Below are positions 9,660 to 19,333 of a DNA stretch of 48,911 bases, in pieces. The stretch's first letter is position 1; each line of letters begins with the position of its first letter. The position numbers and the translations under genes were made by a program. Under the pieces are notes generated by a model. It did no database searches and was not told where the DNA came from. It was given only the letters and a program-made list of their open reading frames with translations. Source of the DNA: an uncultured Clostridia bacterium (GTDB lineage: Bacteria > Bacillota > Clostridia > TANB77 > CAG-508); contig CALXXE010000015.1 of assembly GCA_944392605.1 (NCBI GenBank), forward strand, positions 1-48,911. Reading direction: 5' to 3'.

Positions 9660-12600
9660 GTGGACGAATTAAATATTTTTAATAAGTTAAAAATTGGAAT
9701 AGCATCAGATGAAAAAATAAGAGAATGGTCAAAAGGTGAAGTAAAAAAACCAGAGACTATTAACTACAGAACATTAAAACCAGAAAAAGATGGACTATTT
9801 TGTGAGAGAATATTTGGTCCAACAAAAGACTGGGAATGTCATTGTGGTAAATATAAAAGAGTAAGATATAAAGGAATTGTTTGTGACAGATGTGGTGTGG
9901 AAGTTACAAAATCAAAAGTTAGACGTGAAAGAATGGGACATATTGAGTTAGCCGCACCTGTTGCACATATTTGGTATTTTAAAGGAATTCCAAGCAGAAT
10001 TGCCTTAATGCTTGATATCTCACCAAGAAATTTGGAAAGAGTTATATATTTTGCATCATATGTAGTAATAGATAAAGGTTCAACAAACTTAGAAAAATGC
10101 CAAGTTTTAAATGAAAAAGAATACCATGAAGCAGAAGAAAAATATGGTAGAGGTTCTTTTAAAGCTAAAATGGGAGCAGAGGCAATAAGAGAATTACTAG
10201 AACAAGTTGATGTAGAAAAATTATCAGAAGAAATCAAAAAAGAACTAGAAACAGCTAGTGAACAAAGAAAAGGAAAGCTAGTTAAAAGATTAGATACAGT
10301 AGAATCATTTAGAATTTCAGGAAATAAACCTGAATGGATGGTAATGAATGTTATACCAGTTATTCCACCAGAATTAAGACCAATGGTTCAATTAGATGGT
10401 GGTAGATTCGCAACTTCAGATTTAAATGATTTATATAGAAGAGTTATAAACAGAAATAACCGTTTAAAGAGACTGTTAGAATTAGGAGCACCTGAAATAA
10501 TTGTACGTAATGAAAAAAGAATGCTTCAAGAATCAGTAGATGCTTTAATTGATAACGGTAGACGTGGAAGACCAGTAACAGGAGCTGGAAATAGACCTTT
10601 AAAATCTTTATCAGATTTATTAAAAGGAAAACAAGGACGTTTCCGTCAAAACTTACTTGGAAAACGTGTTGACTATTCTGGACGTTCTGTTATCGTTGTA
10701 GGACCAGAACTTAAGATTTATCAATGTGGACTTCCAAAAGAAATGGCAGTTGAATTATTCAAACCATTTGTAATGAAAGAATTAGTAGGTCGTGGAATTG
10801 CTCAAAATATTAAAAATGCTAAGAGAATGGTTGAAAGATTAAGACCAGAAGTATGGGGAATATTAGAGGAAGTTATTAAAGACCATCCTGTAATGTTAAA
10901 CCGTGCTCCTACACTACATAGACTTGGTATTCAAAGCTTTGAACCAGTATTAGTAGAAGGTAGAGCAATTAAACTTCACCCATTAGTTTGTGAAGCTTTC
11001 AACGCTGACTTCGATGGTGACCAAATGGCAGTTCACTTACCATTATCACCAGAAGCACAAGCAGAATCAAGATATTTAATGTTGTCAACAAATAACTTAC
11101 TTAAACCACAAGATGGTAAACCAGTTGCAGTACCTAGACTAGATATGATTTTAGGATCTTATTATCTAACAATGGTATTAGATGGTGAAAAAGGTGAAGG
11201 AAAATATTTTAGAGATCCTGAAGAAGCTATCATGGCTTATGAAAACCATGAAGTTGGTATCCATGCTAAAATAAATGTTAGAATAACAAAGAAAATAGAT
11301 GGAGAAACAAAATCTAAGAGAGTAGAAACAAGTGTTGGAAGAATTATCTTCAATCAAGGAATTCCTCAAGATTTAGGATTTATTGATAGAAAAGAAGACC
11401 CATTCCAATATGAAATTAGTTTTCCAGTTATGAAAAAATCAATGGGAACAATTATTGAAAGAGTAATTAGAATACATGGATTAACAGAATCAGCAGAAGT
11501 AATAGACTATATTAAAGCATTAGGATTTAAATATTCAACTTTAGCAGGTATTACATTCTCTATGGATGACGTTAAGGTACCTGAAGCTAAAGAGGCTTTA
11601 TTAAAAGAATCAGACGAAAAAGTAGAACAAGTAAGAAAACAATATGTTCGTGGTTTAATAACAGACGATGAAAGATATAATGCTGTTATTAATATTTGGG
11701 AAGAAACAACAAATAAAGTAAGTAATGCGATGGAAGAGAACTTTGATGAATTAAACCCAATATACATGATGGTTAAATCTGGAGCCCGTGGTAACATGAA
11801 CCAATTACGTCAAATTGCAGGTATGCGTGGACTTATGGCAAGTACTACAGGTAAAGCAGTTGAAATTCCAATTAAGTCATCATTTGCAGAAGGATTAGAT
11901 GCATTAGAGTACTTCATTTCTGCCCATGGTGCTCGTAAAGGTCTTTCAGATACAGCCTTAAGAACAGCCGATTCTGGATACTTAACAAGAAGATTAGTTG
12001 ATGTTTCACAAGATATCATAGTAAGAGAACATGATTGTGGTACTGATGAGGGAATTACAGTTTATGATATTAAAGATGGAAATCAAATAATCGAAAAGAT
12101 GGAAGAAAGATTAGTTGGTAGATATCCACTAGAAAATGTTTATAATCCAGAAACTAAGGAATTAATAGTAGACACAGATACTATGATTACTGAAAAAATA
12201 GCAGAAGAAATAATTGCAGCTGGAATTGAAGAATTAAAAGTACGTTCAGTTCTAGGATGCCATTCAAAACGTGGTGTATGTCAAAAATGTTATGGAATGG
12301 GATTAGCTAGAAGGGACTTAGTATCAATTGGTGAATCTGTTGGTATTATAGCAGCTCAATCAATTGGTGAGCCTGGTACACAGCTTACAATGAGAACTAT
12401 CCACTCTGGTGGTGTTGCTGGTGTTGCCGATATTACTCAAGGTCTTCCTAGAGTTGAAGAGTTATTTGAAGCTAGAAAACCAAAAGGAGTTGCAATAATT
12501 TCTGAAATAGATGGTAAAGTTAAAATTAAAGAGACTAAGAAGAAGAAAGAAGTTATTGTTACTTCAAAAGATAATTCAAAAACTTATACAATACCATTTG

Positions 12601-13181
12601 GTTCTAAGATGAAAGTTAAAGATGGAGATATGGTAAAAGCAGGAGACGCATTTATTGAAGGTTCAATAAATCCAGCAGACATATTAGAAATCAAAGGACC
12701 AGAGGGAGTATACGAATACTTAATTTCAGAAGTACAAAAAGTTTATAGAAACCAAGGTGTTGATATAAATGATAAACATATCGAAGTTATTGGAAGACAA
12801 ATGCTTAAGAAAGTTAGAGTTGAAGATAACGCAGATACAGATATGTTCCCAGGTGAATTAATCGACATGTATGAATTTGAAGATAAGAACAAAGAAACAA
12901 TAGCTCAAGGAAAACGTCCTGCAACAGGTAAGAGAGTATTACTTGGTATTACTAAAGCGTCTCTTGCAACAGATAGTTTCTTATCAGCAGCTTCATTCCA
13001 AGAGACAACAAGAGTATTAACAGAAGCAGCTGTAAAAGGTAAAGTGGATGATTTAGTAGGATTAAAAGAAAATGTTATCATTGGTAAATTAATTCCAGCA
13101 GGAACAGGTATGAAGAAATATCAAGACATTCATATTAGTACAGAAAAAGAATTAGAAGAAACTTCTGATGTACAAGTATAA
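9660..13181 (+). CDS. rpoC: RNA polymerase beta' subunit
   Basis: RpoC carries the Mg-binding active site of RNA polymerase. The protein is 1173 residues from GTG 9660, preceded by AAGGGGG (9641-9647) at a rather long 12-base spacing. The first zinc site (CHCGKYK, then CDRCGVEV, near residues 60-80), the catalytic [12 protein letters not shown] motif (about residues 448-459) and the second zinc cluster ([19 protein letters not shown]) are all present. The [14 protein letters not shown] trigger-loop region is intact. The length is normal for Firmicutes lacking large lineage inserts. It follows rpoB after an unusually long structured spacer, so transcript level or translation may be set separately from rpoB. 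Confidence 0.98.
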   Translation: MDELNIFNKLKIGIASDEKIREWSKGEVKKPETINYRTLKPEKDGLFCERIFGPTKDWECHCGKYKRVRYKGIVCDRCGVEVTKSKVRRERMGHIELAAPVAHIWYFKGIPSRIALMLDISPRNLERVIYFASYVVIDKGSTNLEKCQVLNEKEYHEAEEKYGRGSFKAKMGAEAIRELLEQVDVEKLSEEIKKELETASEQRKGKLVKRLDTVESFRISGNKPEWMVMNVIPVIPPELRPMVQLDGGRFATSDLNDLYRRVINRNNRLKRLLELGAPEIIVRNEKRMLQESVDALIDNGRRGRPVTGAGNRPLKSLSDLLKGKQGRFRQNLLGKRVDYSGRSVIVVGPELKIYQCGLPKEMAVELFKPFVMKELVGRGIAQNIKNAKRMVERLRPEVWGILEEVIKDHPVMLNRAPTLHRLGIQSFEPVLVEGRAIKLHPLVCEAFNADFDGDQMAVHLPLSPEAQAESRYLMLSTNNLLKPQDGKPVAVPRLDMILGSYYLTMVLDGEKGEGKYFRDPEEAIMAYENHEVGIHAKINVRITKKIDGETKSKRVETSVGRIIFNQGIPQDLGFIDRKEDPFQYEISFPVMKKSMGTIIERVIRIHGLTESAEVIDYIKALGFKYSTLAGITFSMDDVKVPEAKEALLKESDEKVEQVRKQYVRGLITDDERYNAVINIWEETTNKVSNAMEENFDELNPIYMMVKSGARGNMNQLRQIAGMRGLMASTTGKAVEIPIKSSFAEGLDALEYFISAHGARKGLSDTALRTADSGYLTRRLVDVSQDIIVREHDCGTDEGITVYDIKDGNQIIEKMEERLVGRYPLENVYNPETKELIVDTDTMITEKIAEEIIAAGIEELKVRSVLGCHSKRGVCQKCYGMGLARRDLVSIGESVGIIAAQSIGEPGTQLTMRTIHSGGVAGVADITQGLPRVEELFEARKPKGVAIISEIDGKVKIKETKKKKEVIVTSKDNSKTYTIPFGSKMKVKDGDMVKAGDAFIEGSINPADILEIKGPEGVYEYLISEVQKVYRNQGVDINDKHIEVIGRQMLKKVRVEDNADTDMFPGELIDMYEFEDKNKETIAQGKRPATGKRVLLGITKASLATDSFLSAASFQETTRVLTEAAVKGKVDDLVGLKENVIIGKLIPAGTGMKKYQDIHISTEKELEETSDVQV

Positions 13182-13183
13182 TA

Positions 13184-13210
13184 TGTTTTTTGGGACGGGC
13201 TCAAAAAACA
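13184..13210 (+). other. Perfect hairpin directly after rpoC
   Basis: TGTTTTTTG (13184-13192) and CAAAAAACA (13202-13210) form a perfect 9-bp stem around a G-rich loop containing GGGACGGGC. There is no U run. It could stabilise the rpoC 3' end or belong to a dispersed GGGAC-type palindromic repeat. Confidence 0.5.
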
Positions 13211-13221
13211 GCATTAAAGTA

Positions 13222-13261
13222 AAATAGATAGAAAATGTAATGTTTTCTATCTATTTTTTTA
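13222..13261 (+). terminator. rpoC terminator
   Basis: AAATAGATAGAAAA (13222-13235) pairs with TTTTCTATCTATTT (13243-13256) and is followed by T residues: a strong Rho-independent terminator. Confidence 0.85.
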
Positions 13262-13502
13262 TATATTAGGAAAGTCATACCAAGTTATAGAAAACAATGT
13301 TTACATAAGCAAAAAAATAAGCGGCGTAATAAAATAACCAGAGATCCATTTAGAATAGATAAAAAAGCATCTTTAAGAGCTCTAAAAAGAATATTAATTC
13401 TATCTTCAAAATGAATTTAATAAAAAATAAAATTTTACCCAAAAGTACTTGCGAAAATCTGTTTTATGTGATATAAATAATAAAACGAATGGAGGTGAAA
13501 AA
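13262..13502 (+). other. Non-coding stretch between rpoC terminator and tnpB (probable IS left flank)
   Basis: I see no gene here. The palindrome AGAGCTCT lies near 13376 within a self-complementary stretch that could be the left-end hairpin of an IS200/IS605 element. No tnpA is present. The tnpB ribosome binding site GGAGGTGA begins at 13491. The exact left end cannot be fixed by eye. Confidence 0.35.
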
Positions 13503-14771
13503 GTGAGACTAACATTTGTATGTGATTTTAAACTAAATGAAATACAAGAAAAAATAATAAGAGAGATAAAATGGCATTGTAGTAAAGTATATAATACATT
13601 TAATTATGAGGTAAGAGAAGGAAAAGTAGATGTAAGTAAAATAAAAAAAGTAAATGAAGATAGTAGTAAAATATATAAGAGTTATAGAAAAGAAAATTGG
13701 CATTCAAAATACTTACATTCACACACATTACAACAAATAATATTAAATTGTATAAGAGACCATAAATCATATTTAGCATTAAAAGAAATGTATGAAGAAG
13801 GAAACGAATATATAAAAGAAAAACCACAAAAGCCAAGTTATAAAAACAAAGGAAAAATACAAATAACATTTACAAATTATGCAATAAGGAAAGAAGGAAG
13901 AGCAATAAAGTTATCAATATCAAAAGAAATGCAGAAAAAATTTAAAGTAAAGAGTTTAAATTTTCTAATACCAAAGAAATTAGAAAAGCTAATAAATTTG
14001 GAAAGCATAAAAATGATAAAGATAGGAAAAATAACAGATGGAAAATGTAAAATGTATATAATATATGAAAAAGAAGAAAAAGAAATAGAAGTAAGTTCAA
14101 ATATAATGGCAATAGATTTAGGAATGGATAATCTAGCAGCATGTACAAATATGAATAATAGTAATAGTTTAATAATAGCAGGAGAAAGAATAAAATCAAA
14201 AATAGGCTATATAAATAAAGAAATATCAAGACTACAAGGAATACAAATGAAAATGACAGGAAGTGAAGATTTTAAAAATACTAGAAAGATAAATAAATTA
14301 TATGAGCAAATGAGAAATTATAGTAACACATATATGCATAAAACAAGTAGAATGATAATAGATTATGCAAAAGTAAATGGATGTAGTACAATAGTTGTTG
14401 GAGATATAAAAAATATAAAACAAAATATGAAAAACAATAAAAGATTTGTAGAAATGCCGTTGCAAAATCTAGTAAAGAAAATAGAGTATAAAGCAAAACT
14501 AGAAGGAATAGAAGTAGAAAAGATAGGAGAAGAATATACATCAGGAGTAAGTAGTATAGATAAAGAAGAAATAAATAGAAAATATTACAATAAGGCAAGA
14601 AGAATAAAAAGAAGACTATTTAAGACAAATAGAGGAAAAATAATAAATGCAGATATAAATGGAAGTTTAAATATTTTAAGAAAGTATATAAAAGAAATCT
14701 TTAGTCCAAACCTAGAAATAGCGATGGATATTGGTCGAGAACAACGACCATTAAAGAAAAGGGTTGCCTAA
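13503..14771 (+). CDS. tnpB: IS200/IS605-family TnpB (RNA-guided nuclease), stand-alone
   Basis: The protein is 422 residues from GTG 13503, with GGAGGTGA 5 bases upstream; a frame extension to TTG 13449 lacks a ribosome binding site. RuvC-like landmarks are visible: AIDLGMDN (RuvC-I Asp, about residue 206), VVGDIKNIKQN followed by EKIGEEYTSG (region of the second acidic residue), and NADINGSLNILRK (RuvC-III Asp, about residue 385). The usual CxxC...CxxC zinc finger is missing; the interval reads YNKARRIKRRLF instead, as in a cysteine-less TnpB/OrfB subgroup I recall. TnpB proteins use omega-RNA encoded at the element's 3' end to cut DNA. No tnpA lies beside it, so it is a non-autonomous or domesticated copy just behind rpoC. 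Confidence 0.88.
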   Translation: MRLTFVCDFKLNEIQEKIIREIKWHCSKVYNTFNYEVREGKVDVSKIKKVNEDSSKIYKSYRKENWHSKYLHSHTLQQIILNCIRDHKSYLALKEMYEEGNEYIKEKPQKPSYKNKGKIQITFTNYAIRKEGRAIKLSISKEMQKKFKVKSLNFLIPKKLEKLINLESIKMIKIGKITDGKCKMYIIYEKEEKEIEVSSNIMAIDLGMDNLAACTNMNNSNSLIIAGERIKSKIGYINKEISRLQGIQMKMTGSEDFKNTRKINKLYEQMRNYSNTYMHKTSRMIIDYAKVNGCSTIVVGDIKNIKQNMKNNKRFVEMPLQNLVKKIEYKAKLEGIEVEKIGEEYTSGVSSIDKEEINRKYYNKARRIKRRLFKTNRGKIINADINGSLNILRKYIKEIFSPNLEIAMDIGREQRPLKKRVA

Positions 14772-14815
14772 AAAAAATAGGTGGAAACTTAAAAACAACA
14801 TCTTTATAAAAAACT
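14700..14815 (+). ncRNA. Candidate omega-RNA / right end of tnpB element
   Basis: TnpB guide RNAs normally overlap the 3' end of tnpB and stop at the right end. Here TGGTCG (14732-14737) pairs with CGACCA (14745-14750), and CCTA...TAGG pairs across the stop codon (about 14767-14784). The exact 3' boundary, where the guide begins, is not determinable by eye; about 14800-14830 is likely. Confidence 0.45.
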
Positions 14816-14841
14816 AGTCACTAATTTTAATTAATGCCTAG

Positions 14842-14868
14842 AACGGAAATCTTTGATTTTCGTTTTGT
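14842..14868 (+). terminator. Hairpin downstream of tnpB (terminator or IS right-end stem)
   Basis: AACGGAAATC (14842-14851) pairs with GATTTTCGTT (14855-14864, one wobble) around a TTT loop, with TTG after it. The T run is weak, so it may be an IS end structure instead. Confidence 0.45.
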
Positions 14869-14914
14869 TCTATAAAAATTTTAGAAAATGGACGTAAATA
14901 ATACTTGAATATAC

Positions 14915-14943
14915 TTGTAATTAAAAATACAATGTGCTATATT
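14915..14943 (+). promoter_or_regulatory. Promoter of the 14999 gene
   Basis: TTGTAA (14915-14920), 17-base spacer, TATATT (14938-14943). This is a good vegetative-type match 56 bases before the start codon. Confidence 0.55.
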
Positions 14944-14998
14944 GAATATATATTAAAGTTTACTTTATGGAATTATTCAAAAGAGAAGGGGGATTTTA

Positions 14999-15679
14999 AT
15001 GGAAGAAAATAAGGAAGAAAGAAAAAAGAAAGAGAAAAAAAGAATTGGACTTAAGATACTTGCAGTTATAGCAATAATTATAGCAATTATAGCTATTTTA
15101 GTATTAATTAATTTTGCTAGAAATCTTGTAATTATTAATGATATGATTGCAAAGCAAGAAGAATTTAAAAATTCTACTAATTATTCATATACAGCTACTT
15201 ATTATGATAGTAATAATGAAGAAAATAAAGTAAATGTACAAATTAGTTACAAAGATGGTAAGAGTATAATGGCTGTAGATAATGGAAAAGATGAAATAAC
15301 AGTATGGTATGATGAAAAAACAAAAGAAAGTATTTTCTTAAATGAAGGAACTAAAGAAGCAACAGTTACTACTTCAGAGTTTATGCTAGGAGATGAATTA
15401 CTTTATTTTTATGAAGAAGATAACAAAATGTATTATGCATTAACATCTTTAATAGTAAATAGTAATATAAATGGTAATGATTGTTATAAAATGATCCATT
15501 CAAATTATAATACGTATATTAACAAAGAAGATGGAACAGTACAAAAAGATGTTTATAAAGGTGCTATAGTTAATAATGAAAAATGTGATACAATTACAGA
15601 GTATTCTAATTGGAAGTTTAATGAGTTAACAGATGAATATATGGCAAAGCCTGATTTAACAGGGTATACTGTAAAATAA
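14999..15679 (+). CDS. Membrane-anchored extracytoplasmic protein of unknown function
   Basis: The protein is 226 residues; ATG 14999 is preceded by a GGGGG-containing ribosome binding site. A highly charged cytoplasmic N-terminus (about 20 residues, Lys/Glu/Arg) is followed by one hydrophobic helix (about residues 19-42, rich in Ile, Ala and Leu) and a soluble domain of about 180 residues. The soluble part has beta-strand-like stretches and ends with a YINKEDGTVQKDVYKG segment. That reminds me of LolA/RseB-like lipoprotein folds, but I cannot assign it. There is no lipobox. It has its own promoter and terminator, so it is probably monocistronic. It lies between the tnpB element and gdpP, and nothing in the context reveals its role. 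Confidence 0.8.
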   Translation: MEENKEERKKKEKKRIGLKILAVIAIIIAIIAILVLINFARNLVIINDMIAKQEEFKNSTNYSYTATYYDSNNEENKVNVQISYKDGKSIMAVDNGKDEITVWYDEKTKESIFLNEGTKEATVTTSEFMLGDELLYFYEEDNKMYYALTSLIVNSNINGNDCYKMIHSNYNTYINKEDGTVQKDVYKGAIVNNEKCDTITEYSNWKFNELTDEYMAKPDLTGYTVK

Positions 15680-15691
15680 TTAAATAGTTAA

Positions 15692-15726
15692 AAAATGAGA
15701 TACAATTATTTTGTATCTTATTTTTG
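15692..15726 (+). terminator. Terminator of the 14999 gene
   Basis: AAAATGAGATACAA (15692-15705) pairs with TTGTATCTTATTTT (15711-15724, one mismatch), and the stem's T-rich end provides the U tract. Confidence 0.75.
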
Positions 15727-15741
15727 CTTTATACTTCTTTC

Positions 15742-15770
15742 TTGACAAAATCACTATTTGCTAGTAAAAT
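15742..15770 (+). promoter_or_regulatory. gdpP promoter
   Basis: A consensus TTGACA (15742-15747), 17-base spacer and TAAAAT (15765-15770) lie 28 bases before the gdpP start. Confidence 0.75.
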
Positions 15771-15798
15771 AAAATAGAATCAATATAAGGAGAATTTT

Positions 15799-17820
15799 AT
15801 GCAAAACAATAATAGAAAAGTGTTTGATTCGCTTGTATCTAGGACAAAGATATATTTAGCGATAATATTAATTTTATTGATAATAATATGTATAGAAAAT
15901 ATTAACATGATATTTCCTGCTATTATATTATATGGAATTATAGTAGGGTATACTTATTATGCAAATAAAAAGAGAAAAAGTGAAATATCAGAAACTTTAC
16001 AAGATTTAACATTAACAGTAGATACAGCAGCTAAAACAAGTTTAATAAATTCACCTTTCCCTTTAATTATTTTAGAAACAGATGGAAATGTAATATGGAG
16101 AAGTACGAAGTTTACAACAGAATTTGCTAATATTGATATTAATACATATTTAAATGATTTAATAGCTGATATTAAAGATGAGATAGAAAGTGGTTCAACA
16201 GGGAATAGCGATATATTAACTGAAATAAAAATCGGAGATAATATGTATAAAGTAATGGGAAGATATGTTAATTTTAGGAATAGAGACAAGGACAGAAAAA
16301 ATAAAAAAGAATACATGGTAATCCTATACTTTATAGATGATACAGAAAATATAAAATTACAAAAAGAATATAGAGATTCTAAATCTTGTGTTGGAATCAT
16401 AATGGTAGATAATTATGAAGAAACAATACAAAGAATAGATGCCGAAGAAAAACCACAAGTAACAGCAGAAATTGATAAAGAAATATATGATTGGGCTAAT
16501 AAAACAAATGGTGTTTTGATTAAATCAGATAGAGATAGATATGTGTATTTATTTGAACAAAGATATCTAGATGATGTAAGAGAAGATAAATTTAGTATAT
16601 TAGATAAAATTAAAGATATAGATACTAATGAAAAAGTACAATTTACATTAAGTATAGCAATATCTAATGAAGGAAATACTGATAAAGAAAAATACAAATC
16701 AGCTCAAAGTGCAATGGATGTTGTTTTAGGACGTGGTGGAGACCAGGCTGTTATTAGAGAAAATGAGATATATAAATTCTATGGTGGAAGAGTAGAGGAA
16801 GTAGAAAAGAGAACAAAAGTTAAAGCAAGAGTTGTAGCACATGCTTTAGTTAATCTAATAAAAGATGCAAATAAAGTAATGGTTATGGGACATACAAACC
16901 CTGATATGGATAGTATAGGTTCTTGTATGGGAATCTATCGTTTAGCTAAAAGTTTAGATACAAATGCATATATAGTTTGTAGTGAAAATACGCCTGCTTT
17001 AGAAAACTTTATGGAATCAGTAAAGAAAGAACCGGAATATGAAGATGTTATAATTAATAAAGAAGTAGCTTTGGAAAATGTTGATGAAGATACATTATTA
17101 GTTGTAGTAGATACTCATAAAATAAACTATGTAGATAGCCCAGAATTATTAGATAAAGCTAAAAAAATAGTTATAGTAGATCACCATAGAAGAAGTACAG
17201 ATTTTATAGAAGATGCAACATTAATGTTTCAAGAAGTATATGCTTCTTCGGCAGCAGAGCTTGTGACAGAATTACTTCAATATACTGGAACTAAGATTCA
17301 GTTAAAAACTATAGAAGCTGAAAGTTTATATGCAGGAATAATGATGGATACTAAGAACTTTACATTTAAAACGGGTGTAAGAACATTTGAAGCAGCAGCA
17401 TATTTACGTAAATGTGGTATTGATATAATCAGAGTTAAAAAGTGGTTCCAAAGTGACTTAAAGAGTTTTAATCTTATTGCTGATATAGTAAAGAAAGCAG
17501 AAGTATTAGAAGATGAAATAGCGATATCAACATATGATAAGGTATCACCTGAAGCAAATCTTATTTGTGCTAAAGCAGCAGATGAGTTATTAACAATTAG
17601 CGATATCACAGCATCATTTGTACTTGGAAATACTGGAGATAAGATATGTATAAGTGGACGTTCTATTGGAGATATTAATGTACAAATTATATTAGAAAAG
17701 CTAGGTGGTGGAGGACATATCACTTTAGCTGGAGCTCAAGTAGAAAATATGACTATGGAAGAAGCAAGACAAGAGTTAATAAATAGAATACATGAATATT
17801 TTTCAGAAATAGAAAGTTAA
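15799..17820 (+). CDS. gdpP: Cyclic-di-AMP phosphodiesterase, GdpP type
   Basis: GdpP hydrolyses the second messenger c-di-AMP to pApA. The protein is 673 residues, with AAGGAG upstream. Domains in order: two N-terminal membrane helices (about residues 16-55), a PAS-like domain (about 80-170), a degenerate GGDEF domain (about 180-310), then the catalytic DHH domain. DHH motifs are GHTNPDMDS (about 364), VVDTHK (about 436) and IVDHHRRS (about 460). DHHA1 ends with GGGGHITLAGAQ (about 636). All metal-binding Asp/His residues appear intact, so it should be active. The gdpP-rplI-dnaB neighbourhood is well known in Firmicutes; here a pilin-like gene is inserted between gdpP and rplI. Confidence 0.95.
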   Translation: MQNNNRKVFDSLVSRTKIYLAIILILLIIICIENINMIFPAIILYGIIVGYTYYANKKRKSEISETLQDLTLTVDTAAKTSLINSPFPLIILETDGNVIWRSTKFTTEFANIDINTYLNDLIADIKDEIESGSTGNSDILTEIKIGDNMYKVMGRYVNFRNRDKDRKNKKEYMVILYFIDDTENIKLQKEYRDSKSCVGIIMVDNYEETIQRIDAEEKPQVTAEIDKEIYDWANKTNGVLIKSDRDRYVYLFEQRYLDDVREDKFSILDKIKDIDTNEKVQFTLSIAISNEGNTDKEKYKSAQSAMDVVLGRGGDQAVIRENEIYKFYGGRVEEVEKRTKVKARVVAHALVNLIKDANKVMVMGHTNPDMDSIGSCMGIYRLAKSLDTNAYIVCSENTPALENFMESVKKEPEYEDVIINKEVALENVDEDTLLVVVDTHKINYVDSPELLDKAKKIVIVDHHRRSTDFIEDATLMFQEVYASSAAELVTELLQYTGTKIQLKTIEAESLYAGIMMDTKNFTFKTGVRTFEAAAYLRKCGIDIIRVKKWFQSDLKSFNLIADIVKKAEVLEDEIAISTYDKVSPEANLICAKAADELLTISDITASFVLGNTGDKICISGRSIGDINVQIILEKLGGGGHITLAGAQVENMTMEEARQELINRIHEYFSEIES

Positions 17821-17835
17821 CAAAGGAGAAAAATT

Positions 17836-18753
17836 ATGATTTTAAAAGATTTAAAAAATAATGAAAGAGGTTCTATTACAGTACTAGTACTTGCAACAAT
17901 GTTATTGGTTACAGGAATTATATTTATTTCTTATTTTTCTATGATGAATAAAAGTAGTTCTCAAGCATCACAAATAGAAAAAATACAAGAGGAATATAAT
18001 CAATCAAATACTATGATGAGCCAAGCTTATGATGATGCTAAAGCTAATCAATACCAAACAATTAGTATACTAAAAGAAGGCGACTGGGTATATTATGAAG
18101 ATGCAACAGGAACAATTAGAAAATGTGTGGTTTTATGGGATGAAAGCTCAGGATATGGGACACAAATAATAACGATGGAAACAGTAGAAGATGTAGAAAT
18201 AGGTAACGGAACTGGAACATCTATAACATTTCAATCACCAAATGACCAGTATTTTATTAAAGCATTAGATTCATATAATAATGCAATAAGTATGTTGAAT
18301 GGAAAGGCAATGGATTATAAGAATGAGGATTATGCAATAGATGCTAGATGTGTAGGTAGCGTACCGAATGACAAAAACTCAGAAGGAAGTGGGTATTATA
18401 CGCATACTAATAGTTGGTTTTCATTATATGATAATAGATTTAAAAATGGAGATGAAAATTATAAAATAGATTTTGAACAAATGGAGAAGATAGGAGGCAT
18501 AATTGTAATAAATAAAAGCTATTGGTTTGCCTCTAGAATCGTGGACGCAATGTCAGCAGCAGTATATCCTGATATATATATGAGTTCTTCAACAATTTTA
18601 AATGGTATTGCAAACATATTTCAATTAAATTCATCTACAAAAAAATCTCTTAGTGTGACATCTGGATTACGTCCAGTATTTACATTAAAAGATGAAGTTA
18701 AAGTAACAGGAGGAAGCGGAACAGAAGATGACCCATACACATTAGGAGTATAA
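17836..18753 (+). CDS. Pilin-like / prepilin-type N-terminal membrane protein, function unknown
   Basis: The protein is 305 residues from ATG 17836, with AAAGGAG upstream and only 15 bases after gdpP, so the two are probably co-transcribed. The N-terminus reads NNERGSITVLVLATMLL: a short basic leader, a Gly, then a long hydrophobic helix (about residues 14-36) and an amphipathic helix. This is the layout of type IV pilins and TadE-like pseudopilins, but the Glu at +5 of true prepilins is missing. The C-terminal part has a YWFASRIVD segment and a GLRPVFTLKDEVKVTGGSG ending, a pattern I associate with large families of surface proteins in gut Clostridia. No pilus assembly genes are visible in the window. 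I infer a secreted, membrane-tethered protein. Confidence 0.75.
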   Translation: MILKDLKNNERGSITVLVLATMLLVTGIIFISYFSMMNKSSSQASQIEKIQEEYNQSNTMMSQAYDDAKANQYQTISILKEGDWVYYEDATGTIRKCVVLWDESSGYGTQIITMETVEDVEIGNGTGTSITFQSPNDQYFIKALDSYNNAISMLNGKAMDYKNEDYAIDARCVGSVPNDKNSEGSGYYTHTNSWFSLYDNRFKNGDENYKIDFEQMEKIGGIIVINKSYWFASRIVDAMSAAVYPDIYMSSSTILNGIANIFQLNSSTKKSLSVTSGLRPVFTLKDEVKVTGGSGTEDDPYTLGV

Positions 18754-18767
18754 AAATTAATAGATGG

Positions 18768-18806
18768 AAAAATAATTCAGCTAAGATTAGTTGAATTATT
18801 TTTTTA
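18768..18806 (+). terminator. Terminator of the gdpP / pilin-like operon
   Basis: A stem of about 12 bp, AAAAATAATTCA (18768-18779) with TGAATTATTTTT (18792-18803), runs into further T residues. Confidence 0.75.
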
Positions 18807-18832
18807 ATATTTTCAATTTAATAAAATTTACC

Positions 18833-18861
18833 TTGAAAAAAACATAAAAATAGAGTAAAAT
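18833..18861 (+). promoter_or_regulatory. rplI promoter
   Basis: TTGAAA (18833-18838), 17-base spacer, TAAAAT (18856-18861), 25 bases before the rplI start. Confidence 0.65.
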
Positions 18862-18886
18862 ATTGTCTTAAGAAAGGCGTGATAAT

Positions 18887-19333
18887 ATGAAGGTTATATT
18901 AAAAGATAATATAAAAGGTGTAGGAAAAAAAGATGAAGTAATAAATGCATCAGATGGATATGCAAGAAACTTCTTATTACCAAAAGGATTAGCAGTAGAA
19001 GCAAACAGTGAAAATATGAGTAAGTTAAAAGCAAAAAATGATTCAAAAGCATATAGAAAAGAACAAGAAAAAGAAGAAGCAAAAAAAGTTGCTGAGAAGC
19101 TTACTGGTATTCAATTAAAAGTACCAGTAAAAGCTGGAGAAAATGGAAAAATATTTGGTGGAGTATCAGCAAAAGAAATAGCAGATTTATTAAAATCAAA
19201 CTATAATATAGAAGTAGATAAAAAGAAAATAGATTTAAAAGAAACAATAAAAACATTAGGTTTGAGAACAGTAACTATAAAATTATATGATGGAGTTATT
19301 GGAAACTTAAAGGTAGATGTAATAAGTAAATAA
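18887..19333 (+). CDS. rplI: 50S ribosomal protein L9
   Basis: L9 binds 23S rRNA near the L1 stalk and helps maintain reading frame. The protein is 148 residues, the normal length. The N-terminal RNA-binding domain (MKVILKDNIKGVGKKDEV, then GYARNFLLPKGLA) is canonical. It is followed by the long charged connecting helix (about residues 45-75) and the C-terminal domain with GKIFGGVSAKEIAD. The ribosome binding site AAGGCGTGAT is modest. It shares its promoter with dnaB downstream, as is common in Firmicutes. Confidence 0.97.
   Translation: MKVILKDNIKGVGKKDEVINASDGYARNFLLPKGLAVEANSENMSKLKAKNDSKAYRKEQEKEEAKKVAEKLTGIQLKVPVKAGENGKIFGGVSAKEIADLLKSNYNIEVDKKKIDLKETIKTLGLRTVTIKLYDGVIGNLKVDVISK

Noticed and set aside
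13449-13502. TTG 13449 as the tnpB start
   Set aside because: It would add 18 unrelated residues and has no ribosome binding site, whereas GTG 13503 has GGAGGTGA at good spacing and begins with the conserved TnpB N-terminus.
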